A DNA stretch of 64,000 bases from Streptococcus sp. (GCA_030528055.1 JAUMZQ010000011.1:1-64000), one strand, 5' to 3'; shown: positions 25,511-36,438, numbered from the stretch's first letter. Notes: generated from the sequence alone by a model not told the origin. Made by a program: numbers and translations.

Positions 25511-27490
25511 ATGAAAAAAACGAAACTTATTTTTGCGGCAGGACTATCCATTTTGTCTATTGGACTGTTGACTGCTTGCTCTAGTCAATCACAATCTAAG
25601 TCTAGTGATAGCAAGAAAATTTATAGTTATGTCTTCACAGGAGATCCTGTTACACTGGACTACATCCAAACCAGCAAAGCCACTACTCATGATTTAACTG
25701 CTAATGGTATTGAAGGCCTATTTGAAAATGATCAATATGGCAATTTGATTCCTGCTTTGGCTAAAGATTGGTCTGTTTCTGAAGACGGCTTAGTCTATAC
25801 ATATAAACTAAGAAAAGATGCCAAATGGTATACCGTTGAAGGAGAAGAATACGCCGATGTGACTGCCAAAGACTTTGTAACTGGTATCAAGCATGCTGCG
25901 GATTCTAAATCAGATGCTATTGCTCTTATTAAAGACTCTATTAAAGGCTTGAGTGATTATGCCGGCGGACAAGATGATGATTTTTCCAAAGTAGGCGTCA
26001 AAGCTCTTGATGACTATACCTTAGAGTACACTCTCAATCAACCAGAAAGTTATTGGAACTCTAAAACAACTGCAGGTGTCTTGATGCCTGTTAATGCCGA
26101 CTTCTTAAAGAAGGAAGGTTCTGATTTTGGACAAGCAACAAAACCAGATTCTATCCTCTATAATGGTCCGTTCATTTTGAAATCCATCGTATCAAAATCT
26201 TCTGTAGAATTTTCTAAAAATCCAAATTATTGGGACAAAGATAAAGTAAAGATTGATGGCGTTAAGTTATCTTATTATGATGGTTCTGACCAAGACTCTA
26301 TCGCCCGTGGCTTCACAGATGGGAATTACAGTCAAGCTCGTCTCTATCCATCAAGCTCCAACTACGCTTCTATTGAAAAGAAATACAAGGATAACATTTA
26401 CCATACTGAACCTGGTGCTGGAACTGGAGTAATTGGTATCAATATTGATCGTCAGACTTATAACCATACTTCCAAAAATAGCGAGGAACAAAAAAATTCT
26501 ACTAAACAAGCTCTGCTAAACAAAGAGTTTCGTCAGGCCATGACTTTTGCGCTTAATCGTGAAAACTACTCTGCTCAAGTAAATGGAAAGAATGATGCAA
26601 AACCTGCTATCCGTAATCTCTTTACTCCTCCATCTTTCGTCCAAATAGATGGAACAGACTTTGGAAAAGCTGTTCAAGATGAACTAGTATCTTATGATAG
26701 TGTGTGGGCTAATGTTAACCTTTCAGACGGTCAAGATGGATTGTACAATCCAGAAAGAGCAAAAGAGAAGTTAGCAACTGCGAAAGAAAAACTACAAGCT
26801 GAGGGAGTACAATTCCCAATTCACCTTGATGTTCCAGTTATAGAAACCTCAACTAACTTTGTTAGTCGTATGCAGTCTCTAAAACAATCATTAGAGAGTA
26901 CACTCGGAAAAGACAACATTATCTTAGACTTACAAATGTTATCCGAAGATGATGCCTATAACATTACCTATAATGCTGAGGCTGCCAACCAAGAAGACTG
27001 GGATTTAGACGGTTTAGTCGGATGGAGTCCTGATTACCAAGATCCTTCTACTTATTTGGATGTTTTATCTCCTAATAACCAAGAACAGACAAAAACTTTC
27101 TTAGGCTTCCAAGGTGCTGACAATTCAGCAGTTAAAGCTGTAGGTCTGGATAAATACGCTGAGTTACTAGATGCAGCAAATAAAGAAACTAGTAATGTAG
27201 CTGAACGTTATAAAAAATATGCAGCTGCTCAAGCATGGCTTACTGATAGTTCTTTAGTTATCACAACTATGGCAAGTACCGGTGCAGCACCAGCTATTTC
27301 TCGAGTGGTTCCATTTAGTCAATCTTACAGTCCATCTGGTACAAAAGGTTCTACTTACTACAAATATGTTGAAATTGGAGATGATATCGTCACGACTAAA
27401 GAATATGACAAAGCTCGTGAAAAATGGCTAAAAGAAAAAGAAGAGTCTAATAAAAAAGCTCAAGAAGACTTGGAATCACATGTAAAATAA
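25511..27490 (+). CDS. Oligopeptide-binding lipoprotein (OppA/AmiA/Ali family)
   Basis: Extracytoplasmic solute-binding protein of family 5. The signal peptide ends in a lipobox LLTAC near residues 18-22, so it is anchored to the membrane outer face. The body has the family pattern (TLDYIQTSKATTHD near 47, then LTANGIEGLFENDQYG). 659 residues is normal. I chose the ATG at 25511 because GGAGG lies six bases upstream. It stands alone with no permease or ATPase genes nearby, so it probably feeds peptides to an Ami/Opp transporter encoded elsewhere, as known for AliA and AliB in pneumococci. Confidence 0.9.
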   Translation: MKKTKLIFAAGLSILSIGLLTACSSQSQSKSSDSKKIYSYVFTGDPVTLDYIQTSKATTHDLTANGIEGLFENDQYGNLIPALAKDWSVSEDGLVYTYKLRKDAKWYTVEGEEYADVTAKDFVTGIKHAADSKSDAIALIKDSIKGLSDYAGGQDDDFSKVGVKALDDYTLEYTLNQPESYWNSKTTAGVLMPVNADFLKKEGSDFGQATKPDSILYNGPFILKSIVSKSSVEFSKNPNYWDKDKVKIDGVKLSYYDGSDQDSIARGFTDGNYSQARLYPSSSNYASIEKKYKDNIYHTEPGAGTGVIGINIDRQTYNHTSKNSEEQKNSTKQALLNKEFRQAMTFALNRENYSAQVNGKNDAKPAIRNLFTPPSFVQIDGTDFGKAVQDELVSYDSVWANVNLSDGQDGLYNPERAKEKLATAKEKLQAEGVQFPIHLDVPVIETSTNFVSRMQSLKQSLESTLGKDNIILDLQMLSEDDAYNITYNAEAANQEDWDLDGLVGWSPDYQDPSTYLDVLSPNNQEQTKTFLGFQGADNSAVKAVGLDKYAELLDAANKETSNVAERYKKYAAAQAWLTDSSLVITTMASTGAAPAISRVVPFSQSYSPSGTKGSTYYKYVEIGDDIVTTKEYDKAREKWLKEKEESNKKAQEDLESHVK

Positions 27491-27527
27491 AAAATTCTTA
27501 TTTTCTCTGTGACGATATTTATACTAA

Positions 27528-27563
27528 AAAATGAGATAGAAGTTTAAACTTCTATCTCATTTT
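27528..27563. terminator. Bidirectional terminator between the binding protein and clpC
   Basis: A perfect 36-base palindrome with AAAATGAGATAGAAGTTT as its left half. It lies between two convergent genes and serves both. Confidence 0.85.
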
Positions 27564-27598
27564 AAATACTTAATTAAAAGAATTATCATAAATTAAGG

Positions 27599-30028
27599 TT
27601 AGGATACTGCAAACTTTAATTGGCCGGATTGAACGCCTATTTTCAATGTCTGACCAGCTGCTAGCTCGCCAGTTAAAAGAAGCTCAGACAGTTTATCTTC
27701 TACTTGAGTTTGTAAAGTTCTACGAAGTGGCCTTGCCCCCATTTCCAAGTCATATCCCTCTTGAGCAAGAAACTTAAGAGCGGTTGCTTGGAAAGTCAAT
27801 TTAATTCCTTTTTCAGCTAAATTGAAAATTAACGGTTTGACCATAATTTTGACAACTTGTTGCATATCCTCACTAGTCAAACTATGGAAAACAACTTTTT
27901 CGTCAATCCGATTGATAAATTCAGGGCGATAAACTTTCTTAAGTTCTTCAAACATTCGTTTTTCAAGGTTTTTATGATCCAAACGAATATCACGTGCACC
28001 AAATCCAACTGTTTTATCATCTCTCAAACTAGTAGCTCCAAGATTGCTAGTCATAATGATTAAGGTATTAGAAAAATCAACCTTGCGTCCCTTACTATCT
28101 GTTAGAACACCATCATCTAAAACCTGTAAAAGCAAATTAAAAATATCTGGATGAGCTTTTTCTACTTCATCAAAGAGCAGAACAGAGTAGGGGCGGTTGC
28201 GTACTTTTTCAGTTAATTCTCCACCTTCTTCATAGCCCACATAACCTGGAGGAGCACCATTTAGGCGACTAGCCGCAAATTTCTCCATATACTCACTCAT
28301 GTCAAAACGAATCAGAGCTGACTCGTCATCAAATAGTATCTCTGCTAAAGCTTTTGCCAATTCTGTTTTTCCGACTCCAGTTGGTCCTAAAAACATAAAC
28401 GAACCAATGGGACGTTTACTAGTACGAAGCCCTGACTGATTTCGTCTAATAGCGCGACTAATTGCAGATATCGCTTGATCTTGTCCGATAACTCTTTTGT
28501 GAAGTTCTGTTTCTAAATTGAGATATTTTTTTGCATCTGTCTGAGTCAATTTTTGTACCGGAATACCAGATAAACCACTCAATGTCGTCAAAATATCTTT
28601 TTCTTCCACCTTCAATTTATAATGAACTGGTTGGTGCTCTTTTTCTAATAATTGCCCAACTTTTTTGAAATTGCCATCTAAAAGTGCTTGATCAATTTTT
28701 GTCAATTCAGAGTAGGTTTGTTTTTGAGCTCCTTTATTTTGAACTGTTGCAGCTGCTTCGTCCAACAAATCAATAGCTGAATCTGGTAATTGTTTGCTTG
28801 TTAAATACCGATGTGCATATTTTACTGCTGTCTCTATCGCTGTATCGGTAATGGCAACTTTGTGATGGTCTTCATAACTTTGTTTGAGACCTTTTAAAAT
28901 AGCAATGCTATCTGCCACACTTGGTTCGTCAATACTCACTTTAGCAAAGCGTCTTGAAAGAGCCGCATCTTTCTCAATATGCTTTTGGTATTCTTCTTGT
29001 GTAGTCGCTCCCACAGTTCTGAGAGTTCCTCTGGCTAAAGAAGGTTTTAAAATATTAGCCGCATCTAGAGTCGAGTCAATCCCACTGCCAGAACCCATAA
29101 TCGTATGAAGCTCATCAATAAATAGAATAACTTGTCCGTCTTCTTCAATATCGTTGATAATGTTGTTCATACGTTCTTCAAAGTCGCCACGAAAACGTGT
29201 ACCAGCAACCACATTCATCAAATCCAATTCCAGAACACGCATTTTAGAGATTTCACTTGGGACTTCACCGTCCGCTATTCGCTGTGCTAAGCCAAATGCC
29301 AAAGCTGTTTTTCCAACTCCCGCATCTCCTACTAGTACAGGATTATTTTTTGTTTTACGACTGAGTATTTGAATCATGCGAGAGATTTCTTTGTCACGAC
29401 CAATGACTGGCTCCAAAAGGCCATCCCGAGCCAAAGCCGTCAAATCGCGTGTATAATCTTCTAAACCACCACTAGTAGAAGCAGGCATGCCCATCATATT
29501 AGCAACCGTCTGTTTCGCTGCCATCAGACCTTTGTTCATATTGCGAATAGCCTTGATTTCTTCTTTGCCCCAGCCAGCTCTTCGCTCTAGATTTTTGCGT
29601 AAATCATTGATTTTAGCGACATCTTCTTTATCTTCATAACTAAAACCAGAAAATTCAAGAATACGAGCAGCTAGTGTACTGCGATCATATAATATAGCTA
29701 GAAGAATGTGTTCTGTACCCAAACTTTTTGCATGAACCGCTTCTGCAATTCGTGTAGATTGGTTGAAAATTTGCTCCATTCTGTGTGAAAATGGCAATAA
29801 TTGAAAGGAACCTTCTTTTTGGTACTTTTTCCCCGTAATTTGAAAAGCCGCTTCTTCAAACTCATCAACTTCCATCGGATATTCATTTAAAACGGAACCT
29901 GCCACACTGTATGGATTGTTTGCCAGTGCAATCAACAAATGCCATGATTCCAAATACTCTGTTTCAAAATGACTGGCTAAAAGCTGAGCTGCCTCTAAAC
30001 TCTCAATTAAAGCTTTTGAATATTTCAT
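27599..30028 (-). CDS. clpC: ATP-dependent Clp protease ATPase subunit ClpC
   Basis: Hsp100 unfoldase that delivers misfolded or regulated proteins to ClpP. The N domain covers about residues 1-145. The first AAA module has GDAGVGKT near 234 and the second GPTGVGKT near 549, with the SEYMEK segment after it. The 809 residues are a normal length. It lies four bases after ctsR and is expected to be heat-induced through the CtsR box at 30571-30587. Confidence 0.96.
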   Translation of the reverse strand: MKYSKALIESLEAAQLLASHFETEYLESWHLLIALANNPYSVAGSVLNEYPMEVDEFEEAAFQITGKKYQKEGSFQLLPFSHRMEQIFNQSTRIAEAVHAKSLGTEHILLAILYDRSTLAARILEFSGFSYEDKEDVAKINDLRKNLERRAGWGKEEIKAIRNMNKGLMAAKQTVANMMGMPASTSGGLEDYTRDLTALARDGLLEPVIGRDKEISRMIQILSRKTKNNPVLVGDAGVGKTALAFGLAQRIADGEVPSEISKMRVLELDLMNVVAGTRFRGDFEERMNNIINDIEEDGQVILFIDELHTIMGSGSGIDSTLDAANILKPSLARGTLRTVGATTQEEYQKHIEKDAALSRRFAKVSIDEPSVADSIAILKGLKQSYEDHHKVAITDTAIETAVKYAHRYLTSKQLPDSAIDLLDEAAATVQNKGAQKQTYSELTKIDQALLDGNFKKVGQLLEKEHQPVHYKLKVEEKDILTTLSGLSGIPVQKLTQTDAKKYLNLETELHKRVIGQDQAISAISRAIRRNQSGLRTSKRPIGSFMFLGPTGVGKTELAKALAEILFDDESALIRFDMSEYMEKFAASRLNGAPPGYVGYEEGGELTEKVRNRPYSVLLFDEVEKAHPDIFNLLLQVLDDGVLTDSKGRKVDFSNTLIIMTSNLGATSLRDDKTVGFGARDIRLDHKNLEKRMFEELKKVYRPEFINRIDEKVVFHSLTSEDMQQVVKIMVKPLIFNLAEKGIKLTFQATALKFLAQEGYDLEMGARPLRRTLQTQVEDKLSELLLTGELAAGQTLKIGVQSGQLKFAVS

Positions 30029-30032
30029 TTAC

Positions 30033-30491
30033 TTAAATTCCTTTTCTATCTAATTGGTGGAGAATTTTTTTCAACATACGAGCTCGAATTACTGCTGCAT
30101 TTTCTCCGAGCACTTGATCTAATGATGTGGTCAAAAGAAGGTTTCCTTCGCGCTCTGTTATAATTTTTTCATCAAATAATAATTGGATAATGTCTGTGAA
30201 AACTTGTTGGCTAATATGCTCTTCTACATGTTCAAACAAATCACAAAGCATTTGATGTTGATCGGAAAATTCAACTTTTCCTATTCGAATATAGCCGCCA
30301 CCGCCACGTTTGCTTTCTACAATATACCCACGACTTTCTGTAAATCGTGTTTTGATAACATAGTTGATTTGACTAGGAACTACCTGAAAGACATCAGCTA
30401 ACTCACTACGTTTTAATTCCACAATACCGGATTGAGCTAAAATTTCTTTGATATACTCTTCAATACTGTCTGATGTATTTTTCACGCTCAT
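30033..30491 (-). CDS. ctsR: Transcriptional repressor CtsR
   Basis: Heat-shock repressor of clp genes. It has 152 residues, a helix-turn-helix near residues 25-50, and the glycine-rich winged segment SKRGGGGYIRIGK near 58-70 that reads DNA and senses temperature in the family. First gene of ctsR-clpC, so it controls its own operon. Confidence 0.95.
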   Translation of the reverse strand: MSVKNTSDSIEEYIKEILAQSGIVELKRSELADVFQVVPSQINYVIKTRFTESRGYIVESKRGGGGYIRIGKVEFSDQHQMLCDLFEHVEEHISQQVFTDIIQLLFDEKIITEREGNLLLTTSLDQVLGENAAVIRARMLKKILHQLDRKGI

Positions 30492-30570
30492 TCAATCCTC
30501 TCTAGCATCCGAAATCTGAATGAATCTTTTTAAGTTTTGAAACAAATCATTCATTCTATTCTTATTCTGC

Positions 30571-30616
30571 ATTGACTATCTTTGACTATTATACCGAAAT
30601 TCTTCTTATTTTGAAA
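30571..30616 (-). promoter_or_regulatory. ctsR promoter with a CtsR operator
   Basis: On the minus strand AGTCAAAGATAGTCAA (30572-30587) matches the tandem RGTCAAA-NAN-RGTCAAA operator with one mismatch at its last base. It directly follows TATAAT (30588-30593), with TTTCAA 17 bases further upstream (30611-30616), so bound CtsR would block initiation. Confidence 0.8.
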
Positions 30617-30761
30617 GAAAAAGGATGATTTGGAAGGAATACTTACCATTGATAGTTATAAAATAAGACATTGCACTCCAAGGAAAACTAAAAACAGGAC
30701 AATTTTAAGTAACAAAGTAGTTCAATTATTTTTACTATTTCATAAGGAAGCTCTAGACGAA

Positions 30762-30798
30762 AATAAAAAAGAAACCTAGACCAGATTTCTTTTTTATT
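30762..30798 (-). terminator. Terminator after patB
   Basis: AATAAAAAAGAAA pairs perfectly with TTTCTTTTTTATT around an 11-base loop, just after the patB stop. Confidence 0.7.
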
Positions 30799-30811
30799 TT
30801 ATAAACATATG

Positions 30812-32581
30812 CTATTCAAATACAAATTGATTGTGATACAATTCAGCGTAAAAACCATTTAATTTCAACAGTTCGTGATGATTGCCTTGTTCAATCACTT
30901 CTCCGTCTTTTAGAACGATGATTTGATCGGCATTTAGAATGGTTTTAAGGCGATGGGCAATGACAAAACTAGTTCGACCAGCAACAGCAACTTCCATCGC
31001 TTGTTGCAATCTACTTTCTGTAACGGTATCTACATTAGAGGTCGCTTCGTCTAAAATCAAAATTTGTGGATTTGTCAATAAAGTCCGAGCAATCGAAATT
31101 AGTTGCTTTTGTCCTGTTGAAAAAATTGTCTGTTCATCATCCACCACAGTATCATACTTATCAGGCAAACTATCAATATAGTCATGAATATGAGTAGCTC
31201 GTGCTACCTTTTCCACTGATTCTTGACTAGCATTAGGAAGTCCGAATGCAATATTGTCTCGAATGGTTCCTGTAAATAACACTGAATCTTGCAAAACAAT
31301 TCCAATCTTACTTCTAAGACTAGCTAAATCATATTCTAGAATATCTTGACCGTCAAACTCAATGCTTCCTTTGTCAACATCATAAAAACGATTCAAAAGA
31401 TTCATAATAGTGGTTTTCCCCGAACCCGTAGGACCAACTACTGCTATCATTTTCCCCTTTGGAGCAGAGATACTAACATCTGTTAAAATAGGATTTTTAC
31501 CATCATAGGAGAAAGAAATATTCTTTATTTCAACACCTTTTTTTAATTCTAAAAATTTCGGAGCATTTTGAGGGCGAATTTCCTCAGGTGCATCAAATAA
31601 TTCCTGAACACGACTTACTCCAGTAAAAGCTAATTGTAAACTTCCCCAACTGGCAGCAATTTGAATGATGGGTTGATAGTACTGTTGAGAAAATTGTGAA
31701 AAAGTTGTAATCAAACCAATAGCTGTAGCTATTTCTATATTTCCTCGGTCAATCAACAAAACCGTTCCCAAAAAGATAACCACTGCTGTATTGATAAGAC
31801 TTAGCCCGTTCATAATTGGAAATAGAAGCCCCGAAAACAGCCGTCCCTTAAAAGTAGCCGAGCGAACCTTGTTGTTTTGCTCTACAAAGCCTTCAACAAC
31901 TTCCTTTTGCATACCTTGAACAATGATAATTTTTTGGGCTGAAATCATTTCGTCCATATAAGCATTGAGCTTGCCCACTTCTTTTTGCTGTAAATCTGTA
32001 TATTTCCGTGCTAAGCGAATCACAACCACCAAAATCAAAAAAGCTATTGGTGTACTAGCTATTGTTATCCAGGCAAGAGTAGCATTTCGGAAAAACATGA
32101 TAACAACTAGCTCTATATAGAGGAAGAGATTGATAATGACCTGTGCCATGTTTTCATTCAAAGCTTGAAGAATGTTGTCCAAGTCACTGGTGAAACGAGA
32201 AAGGATATCACCATCTTGGTGCTTATCAAAAAAGGATAAAGTTAAGGTAGATAATTTTCCAAACAAGCCTTTGCGCATCTCATCTGTAGAATATGAAATC
32301 GTTCGTGAAACTACTGTCATATAAATAAGGTTAGAAATAACGATACAAACAAAAGCAAGGAGCAACGACCCCATTAGAGAATTAAAATTTGTCCAGATAG
32401 ACGCGGTATCTTTCTTATCAAGGAAAGCCTGCCCTAGTCGCACTAACTCTTCTGTTGCTTTCCCGATAAAAATTGGAAATAAAACTTGTGAAATCGTAGA
32501 AATAAAGATTAATGCAATTACAATGACAAAGGAAAGTTTGTATTTTTTAAAATACAACCAAAAAAATGAACCGATTTTCAT
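30812..32581 (-). CDS. patB: ABC multidrug exporter half PatB/SatB
   Basis: Membrane-fused ABC exporter half of 589 residues. Six membrane segments come first, then Walker A GPTGSGKT near 382, a changed signature FSTGQKQL near 482 in place of LSGGQ, and Walker B ILILDEAT near 505. The degenerate signature fits an asymmetric heterodimer. The C-terminus YAELYHNQFVFE and overall sequence follow pneumococcal PatB; S. suis SatB is the equivalent. The pair exports fluoroquinolones and dyes (family knowledge). The ATG at 32581 begins MKIGSFFWLYFKK one base after the patA stop; a longer upstream reading frame lacks support. Confidence 0.9.
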   Translation of the reverse strand: MKIGSFFWLYFKKYKLSFVIVIALIFISTISQVLFPIFIGKATEELVRLGQAFLDKKDTASIWTNFNSLMGSLLLAFVCIVISNLIYMTVVSRTISYSTDEMRKGLFGKLSTLTLSFFDKHQDGDILSRFTSDLDNILQALNENMAQVIINLFLYIELVVIMFFRNATLAWITIASTPIAFLILVVVIRLARKYTDLQQKEVGKLNAYMDEMISAQKIIIVQGMQKEVVEGFVEQNNKVRSATFKGRLFSGLLFPIMNGLSLINTAVVIFLGTVLLIDRGNIEIATAIGLITTFSQFSQQYYQPIIQIAASWGSLQLAFTGVSRVQELFDAPEEIRPQNAPKFLELKKGVEIKNISFSYDGKNPILTDVSISAPKGKMIAVVGPTGSGKTTIMNLLNRFYDVDKGSIEFDGQDILEYDLASLRSKIGIVLQDSVLFTGTIRDNIAFGLPNASQESVEKVARATHIHDYIDSLPDKYDTVVDDEQTIFSTGQKQLISIARTLLTNPQILILDEATSNVDTVTESRLQQAMEVAVAGRTSFVIAHRLKTILNADQIIVLKDGEVIEQGNHHELLKLNGFYAELYHNQFVFE

Positions 32582-32582
32582 A

Positions 32583-34289
32583 TTATTCTTCCTTTCCTTT
32601 TTGAGTGTTGTAAATTTCACGATAAATAGCATTTGTTGCAAGTAACTCTGAATGTGTCCCTTGCCCAACCAGTTGTCCTTGATCCATTACAAGAATCTTG
32701 TCTGCATGAATAACTGAACTGATTTTTTGGGCAATCATAATCGTTGTTGTCCCTTTTAAATCCTTACTTAAAGCTTCTTGAACTAATTTTTCAGATCTAG
32801 CATCTAGAGCAGAAGTTGAATCATCCAATATTAAGATAGTTGGTTTATTGACCAGACCTCGAGCAATGGATAATCGTTGTTTCTGTCCACCAGAAAAATT
32901 ATTTCCTCGTTCTTCAACTAAGCTATCATAACCATTTTCCATTCGATTGATAAACTCACTAGCCTGAGCCATCTGAGAAGCTTTCTCTATATCTGAAAAA
33001 GACTGTTGTTTTTTACCCTGTCCCAGATTTTCAGCAATAGTTCCACTAAACAGAATGGCTTTTTGAAGGACAATCGAAATATTTTTACGCAAGCTTTCTT
33101 GACTCAAATCGCGTAAATCCTTACCACCGATGAGTATCTTTCCTTTTTGGGGATCAAACAGTCTTGGAATAAGTTGGGCTAGCGTTGATTTCCCTGAACC
33201 CGTAGCTCCAACAATCCCAATCATTTCTCCAGCTTGAACATCAAAGGTAATATCTTTTAAGATAGGCTCATTATCCAGAGGGTAGGTGAAGGTAACTTGT
33301 TCAAAAGAAATAGTTCCTGCCAACTCTTCTACTGTTCCTTCTTTAAAGGTCATGGTAGGTTCAGTAGCTAAAATTTCATTAAGGCGTCTAATGGAAATCA
33401 TTGCCCTAGTTACTGTATTTCCAAAAAAACCAATCATGATAATCGTAAAGATAATCTGAATTAAGTAAGCAACAAAAGAAGCAATAGAGCTTACCACACT
33501 AGAATCTGATTGAATCATGCCAGATAAAAACCAAATGGTAAAACAGATAGCACCGTAGCCAATGAACATCATCAGTGGTTCTAAGATAGAAAACGTGTAG
33601 CCAATAAATAGATTTTGATCTAACAGTTGGTTAGAGACAGCAGTAAACTTTTGATACTCTGCTTCTTCTTGGACAAACGATTTCACAACGCGAATCCCAC
33701 GTAAATTTTCTTTTGCGACAGCATTTATTTTTTCTATCAATACCTGAAATATTTCAAATCTAGGGCTCAGTATTCTCATGATAAAAGCCATTAAACCACC
33801 TATCAAGACAAGGACAAGTAGAATTAACCACCACAATACTGGCAATGTAACAATCGCTAAAATAATAGCACCTATCAGTAAAATCGGCAGGCGCAAAATC
33901 ACTTGAAATAACAGCATGGTCAGATTTTGTATTTGATTAATGTCATTGGTCATGCGGACAACCAGATTACCTGAATTAAACTGTTCAATATTGGCATAAG
34001 AGAAAGTTTGAATCTTTCTGAAAGTATCTTCTCTCAAGTCAGATGACAATGATTGGGCTATATAGGCCGCCAAAGTAACATTGATTCCTCCAGCAACCAA
34101 ACCTACTAGTGAAAAACCAATCAACCAAGCTCCTATCCTATATATTTCATGGTGTTCCTTTTCTTGCAAAGATACCAATACTTGTTTTAAAAGCAGCGGC
34201 TGAAATAAAGAGCTAGCTATTATGAGTGATGTCATAAGAACAGAAGCAATCACAAAGTATTTATAGCGGAATAATTTTTTAAAATACAT
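32583..34289 (-). CDS. patA: ABC multidrug exporter half PatA/SatA
   Basis: Partner of PatB, 568 residues. Six membrane segments, then Walker A GATGSGKS near 366, the canonical signature FSGGQKQR near 470 and Walker B ILILDDST near 493, where the catalytic Glu after Walker B is Asp. So PatA gives one good signature and a degraded ATPase site and PatB the complement, the usual division in such heterodimers. The C-terminus IYNTQKGKEE matches the PatA pattern. It lies behind a good promoter and directly precedes patB. Confidence 0.9.
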   Translation of the reverse strand: MYFKKLFRYKYFVIASVLMTSLIIASSLFQPLLLKQVLVSLQEKEHHEIYRIGAWLIGFSLVGLVAGGINVTLAAYIAQSLSSDLREDTFRKIQTFSYANIEQFNSGNLVVRMTNDINQIQNLTMLLFQVILRLPILLIGAIILAIVTLPVLWWLILLVLVLIGGLMAFIMRILSPRFEIFQVLIEKINAVAKENLRGIRVVKSFVQEEAEYQKFTAVSNQLLDQNLFIGYTFSILEPLMMFIGYGAICFTIWFLSGMIQSDSSVVSSIASFVAYLIQIIFTIIMIGFFGNTVTRAMISIRRLNEILATEPTMTFKEGTVEELAGTISFEQVTFTYPLDNEPILKDITFDVQAGEMIGIVGATGSGKSTLAQLIPRLFDPQKGKILIGGKDLRDLSQESLRKNISIVLQKAILFSGTIAENLGQGKKQQSFSDIEKASQMAQASEFINRMENGYDSLVEERGNNFSGGQKQRLSIARGLVNKPTILILDDSTSALDARSEKLVQEALSKDLKGTTTIMIAQKISSVIHADKILVMDQGQLVGQGTHSELLATNAIYREIYNTQKGKEE

Positions 34290-34330
34290 CTCTTATCTTA
34301 CCTTTTATAACGGATTGTGTGTTACTGTTA

Positions 34331-34359
34331 ATAGTATATTATAGATAAAACTATGTCAA
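34331..34359 (-). promoter_or_regulatory. patAB promoter
   Basis: On the minus strand TTGACA (34354-34359), 17 bases, then TACTAT (34331-34336), 41 bases before patA. I see no strong attenuator hairpin in the short leader. Confidence 0.6.
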
Positions 34360-34428
34360 GTAAGAATTTTATTTCATTATATGATAAAATATAAGAAATC
34401 GCTCTATTAAATAAAGCAAGGAGAAACT

Positions 34429-35448
34429 ATGGATAAACAACGAGTTGCTGTTGTTGGCCCCGGTTCTTGGGGAACAGCTCTGTCGCAAGTATTAAACGAT
34501 AATGGTCATGAAGTTCGTATCTGGGGAAATATCCCTGATCAGATTAATGAAATCAATGAAAATCACACGAACAAACGCTACTTCAAAAATATCGTTTTAG
34601 ATGAAAAAATCAAGGCTTATCACAAGTTAGAAGAAGCTCTAGAAAATGTTGACGCCGTCCTTTTTGTTGTGCCAACAAAAGTTAGTCGCTTGGTTGCCAA
34701 ACAAGTCGCTCAATTTCTAGACCACAAAGTGACAATCATGCATGCTTCTAAAGGGCTAGAACCAGATACACATGAACGAATTTCTACAATTTTAGAAGAG
34801 GAGATTCCTGCTGAACTTCGAAGCGAAATCGTTGTCGTCTCAGGACCTAGTCATGCGGAAGAAACAATTATCCGTGATATTACTTTAATTACAGCCGCTT
34901 CCAAAGATTTGGCTACAGCAAAATACGTTCAAGAACTATTCAGCAATCATTACTTCCGACTTTATACCAATTCTGATGTTATAGGAGTGGAAACAGCTGG
35001 TGCTTTAAAAAATATCATTGCAGTCGGCGCTGGTGCGCTTCACGGACTAGGATATGGTGATAATGCTAAAGCGGCTATCATCACTAGAGGCCTAGCAGAA
35101 ATTACACGACTCGGTGTTCAACTGGGTGCTAATCCATTGACCTACAGTGGCTTATCTGGTGTCGGAGACTTGATTGTCACAGGAACTTCTATTCACTCAC
35201 GAAACTGGAGAGCTGGTGATGCTCTAGGACGTGGTGAAAAATTAGCTGATATTGAAAAAAATATGGGAATGGTCATTGAAGGTATTTCTACCACCAAAGC
35301 TGCCTATGAGCTGGCACAAGAACAGAAAGTCTATATGCCGATTACTCAGGCAATCTATAAAGTCATTTATCAAGATTATGATATAAAAGAAGCCATCAGT
35401 GAAATCATGAACAATGAATTCAAGGCTGAAAATGAATGGTCTAAATAA
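34429..35448 (+). CDS. gpsA: Glycerol-3-phosphate dehydrogenase (NAD(P)+)
   Basis: Reduces dihydroxyacetone phosphate to sn-glycerol 3-phosphate for phospholipid synthesis. The NAD(P) loop GPGSWGTAL is at residues 10-18, the catalytic Lys is in [12 protein letters not shown] near 192 and the SGVGDLIVT motif near 243. The 339 residues are normal. The ATG follows AAGGAG. It lies 25 bases before galU in the same direction, an arrangement known in streptococci. Confidence 0.96.
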   Translation: MDKQRVAVVGPGSWGTALSQVLNDNGHEVRIWGNIPDQINEINENHTNKRYFKNIVLDEKIKAYHKLEEALENVDAVLFVVPTKVSRLVAKQVAQFLDHKVTIMHASKGLEPDTHERISTILEEEIPAELRSEIVVVSGPSHAEETIIRDITLITAASKDLATAKYVQELFSNHYFRLYTNSDVIGVETAGALKNIIAVGAGALHGLGYGDNAKAAIITRGLAEITRLGVQLGANPLTYSGLSGVGDLIVTGTSIHSRNWRAGDALGRGEKLADIEKNMGMVIEGISTTKAAYELAQEQKVYMPITQAIYKVIYQDYDIKEAISEIMNNEFKAENEWSK

Positions 35449-35473
35449 TATATATTCGTAAAAGGAGTACATT

Positions 35474-36382
35474 ATGTCAAAAGTAAAAAAAGCTGTCATT
35501 CCTGCAGCAGGTTTGGGAACTCGCTTTCTTCCAGCTACTAAAGCTCTAGCTAAGGAAATGCTCCCCATTGTTGATAAACCAACTATCCAATTTATCGTCG
35601 AAGAAGCTTTAAAATCTGGAATTGATGATATTTTAGTTGTTACCGGTAAATCAAAACGATCTATCGAGGATCATTTCGATTCAAATTTTGAGTTGGAGTA
35701 TAACCTTAAGGAAAAAGGAAAACATGATTTATTAAAACTTGTGGATGAAACAACAGGCATTGGGCTACACTTTATCCGTCAAAGCCATCCTCAAGGATTG
35801 GGAGATGCTGTCTTACAAGCAAAAGCTTTTGTGGGAAATGAACCCTTTATCGTCATGCTAGGAGATGATCTCATGGACATCACTAATGACAAAGCTGTTC
35901 CCTTAACCAAGCAACTCATTGATGATTACAGTGTTACTCACGCCTCAACTATCGCAGTCATGCAGGTTCCTCACGATGAAGTTTCTGCTTATGGTGTGAT
36001 TTCTCCTCAAGGAGAAGGTGTCAATGGTCTTTATAGTGTAGAAACATTCGTTGAAAAACCAAACCCAGAAGATGCTCCTAGTGACCTAGCTATTATTGGA
36101 CGCTATCTGTTAACTCCAGAAATTTTTGATATTTTGGAAAAACAAGAACCAGGAGCTGGCAATGAAATTCAATTAACCGACGCTATCGATACACTCAATA
36201 AAACACAGAGAGTTTTTGCACGCGAATTTAAGGGCGATCGCTATGACGTCGGAAATAAATTTGGTTTCATGAAAACTTCTATCGACTATGCTTTAAAACA
36301 TCCTCAAGTGAAAGAAGAACTGGAACAATATATCATTGACTTAGGAAAAAAATTAGACAAATCAAATAAAACTGAAAAATAG
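35474..36382 (+). CDS. galU: UTP-glucose-1-phosphate uridylyltransferase
   Basis: Makes UDP-glucose for capsule, glycolipids and the Leloir pathway. The nucleotide-binding [15 protein letters not shown] is at residues 10-24. LGDDLMD near 134 and [10 protein letters not shown] near 193 are family motifs. The length is 302. AAGGAG precedes the ATG. It is co-directional with gpsA. Confidence 0.96.
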   Translation: MSKVKKAVIPAAGLGTRFLPATKALAKEMLPIVDKPTIQFIVEEALKSGIDDILVVTGKSKRSIEDHFDSNFELEYNLKEKGKHDLLKLVDETTGIGLHFIRQSHPQGLGDAVLQAKAFVGNEPFIVMLGDDLMDITNDKAVPLTKQLIDDYSVTHASTIAVMQVPHDEVSAYGVISPQGEGVNGLYSVETFVEKPNPEDAPSDLAIIGRYLLTPEIFDILEKQEPGAGNEIQLTDAIDTLNKTQRVFAREFKGDRYDVGNKFGFMKTSIDYALKHPQVKEELEQYIIDLGKKLDKSNKTEK

Positions 36383-36438
36383 GGTTGCCATACTTCAGTA
36401 GCTAACTCACTCACTAAATGATTATACGGAGGTAAATC

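Larger units (their letters stand above)
30492..30811. other. Gene-free stretch between ctsR and patB
   Basis: 320 bases holding the ctsR promoter with its CtsR operator and, at the other end, the patB terminator. No gene was seen between them. Confidence 0.7.

Noticed and set aside
32582..32668. Upstream extension of patB by 29 residues
   Set aside because: It overlaps the end of patA, has no ribosome site, and the family N-terminus begins at MKIGSFFW, one base after the patA stop.
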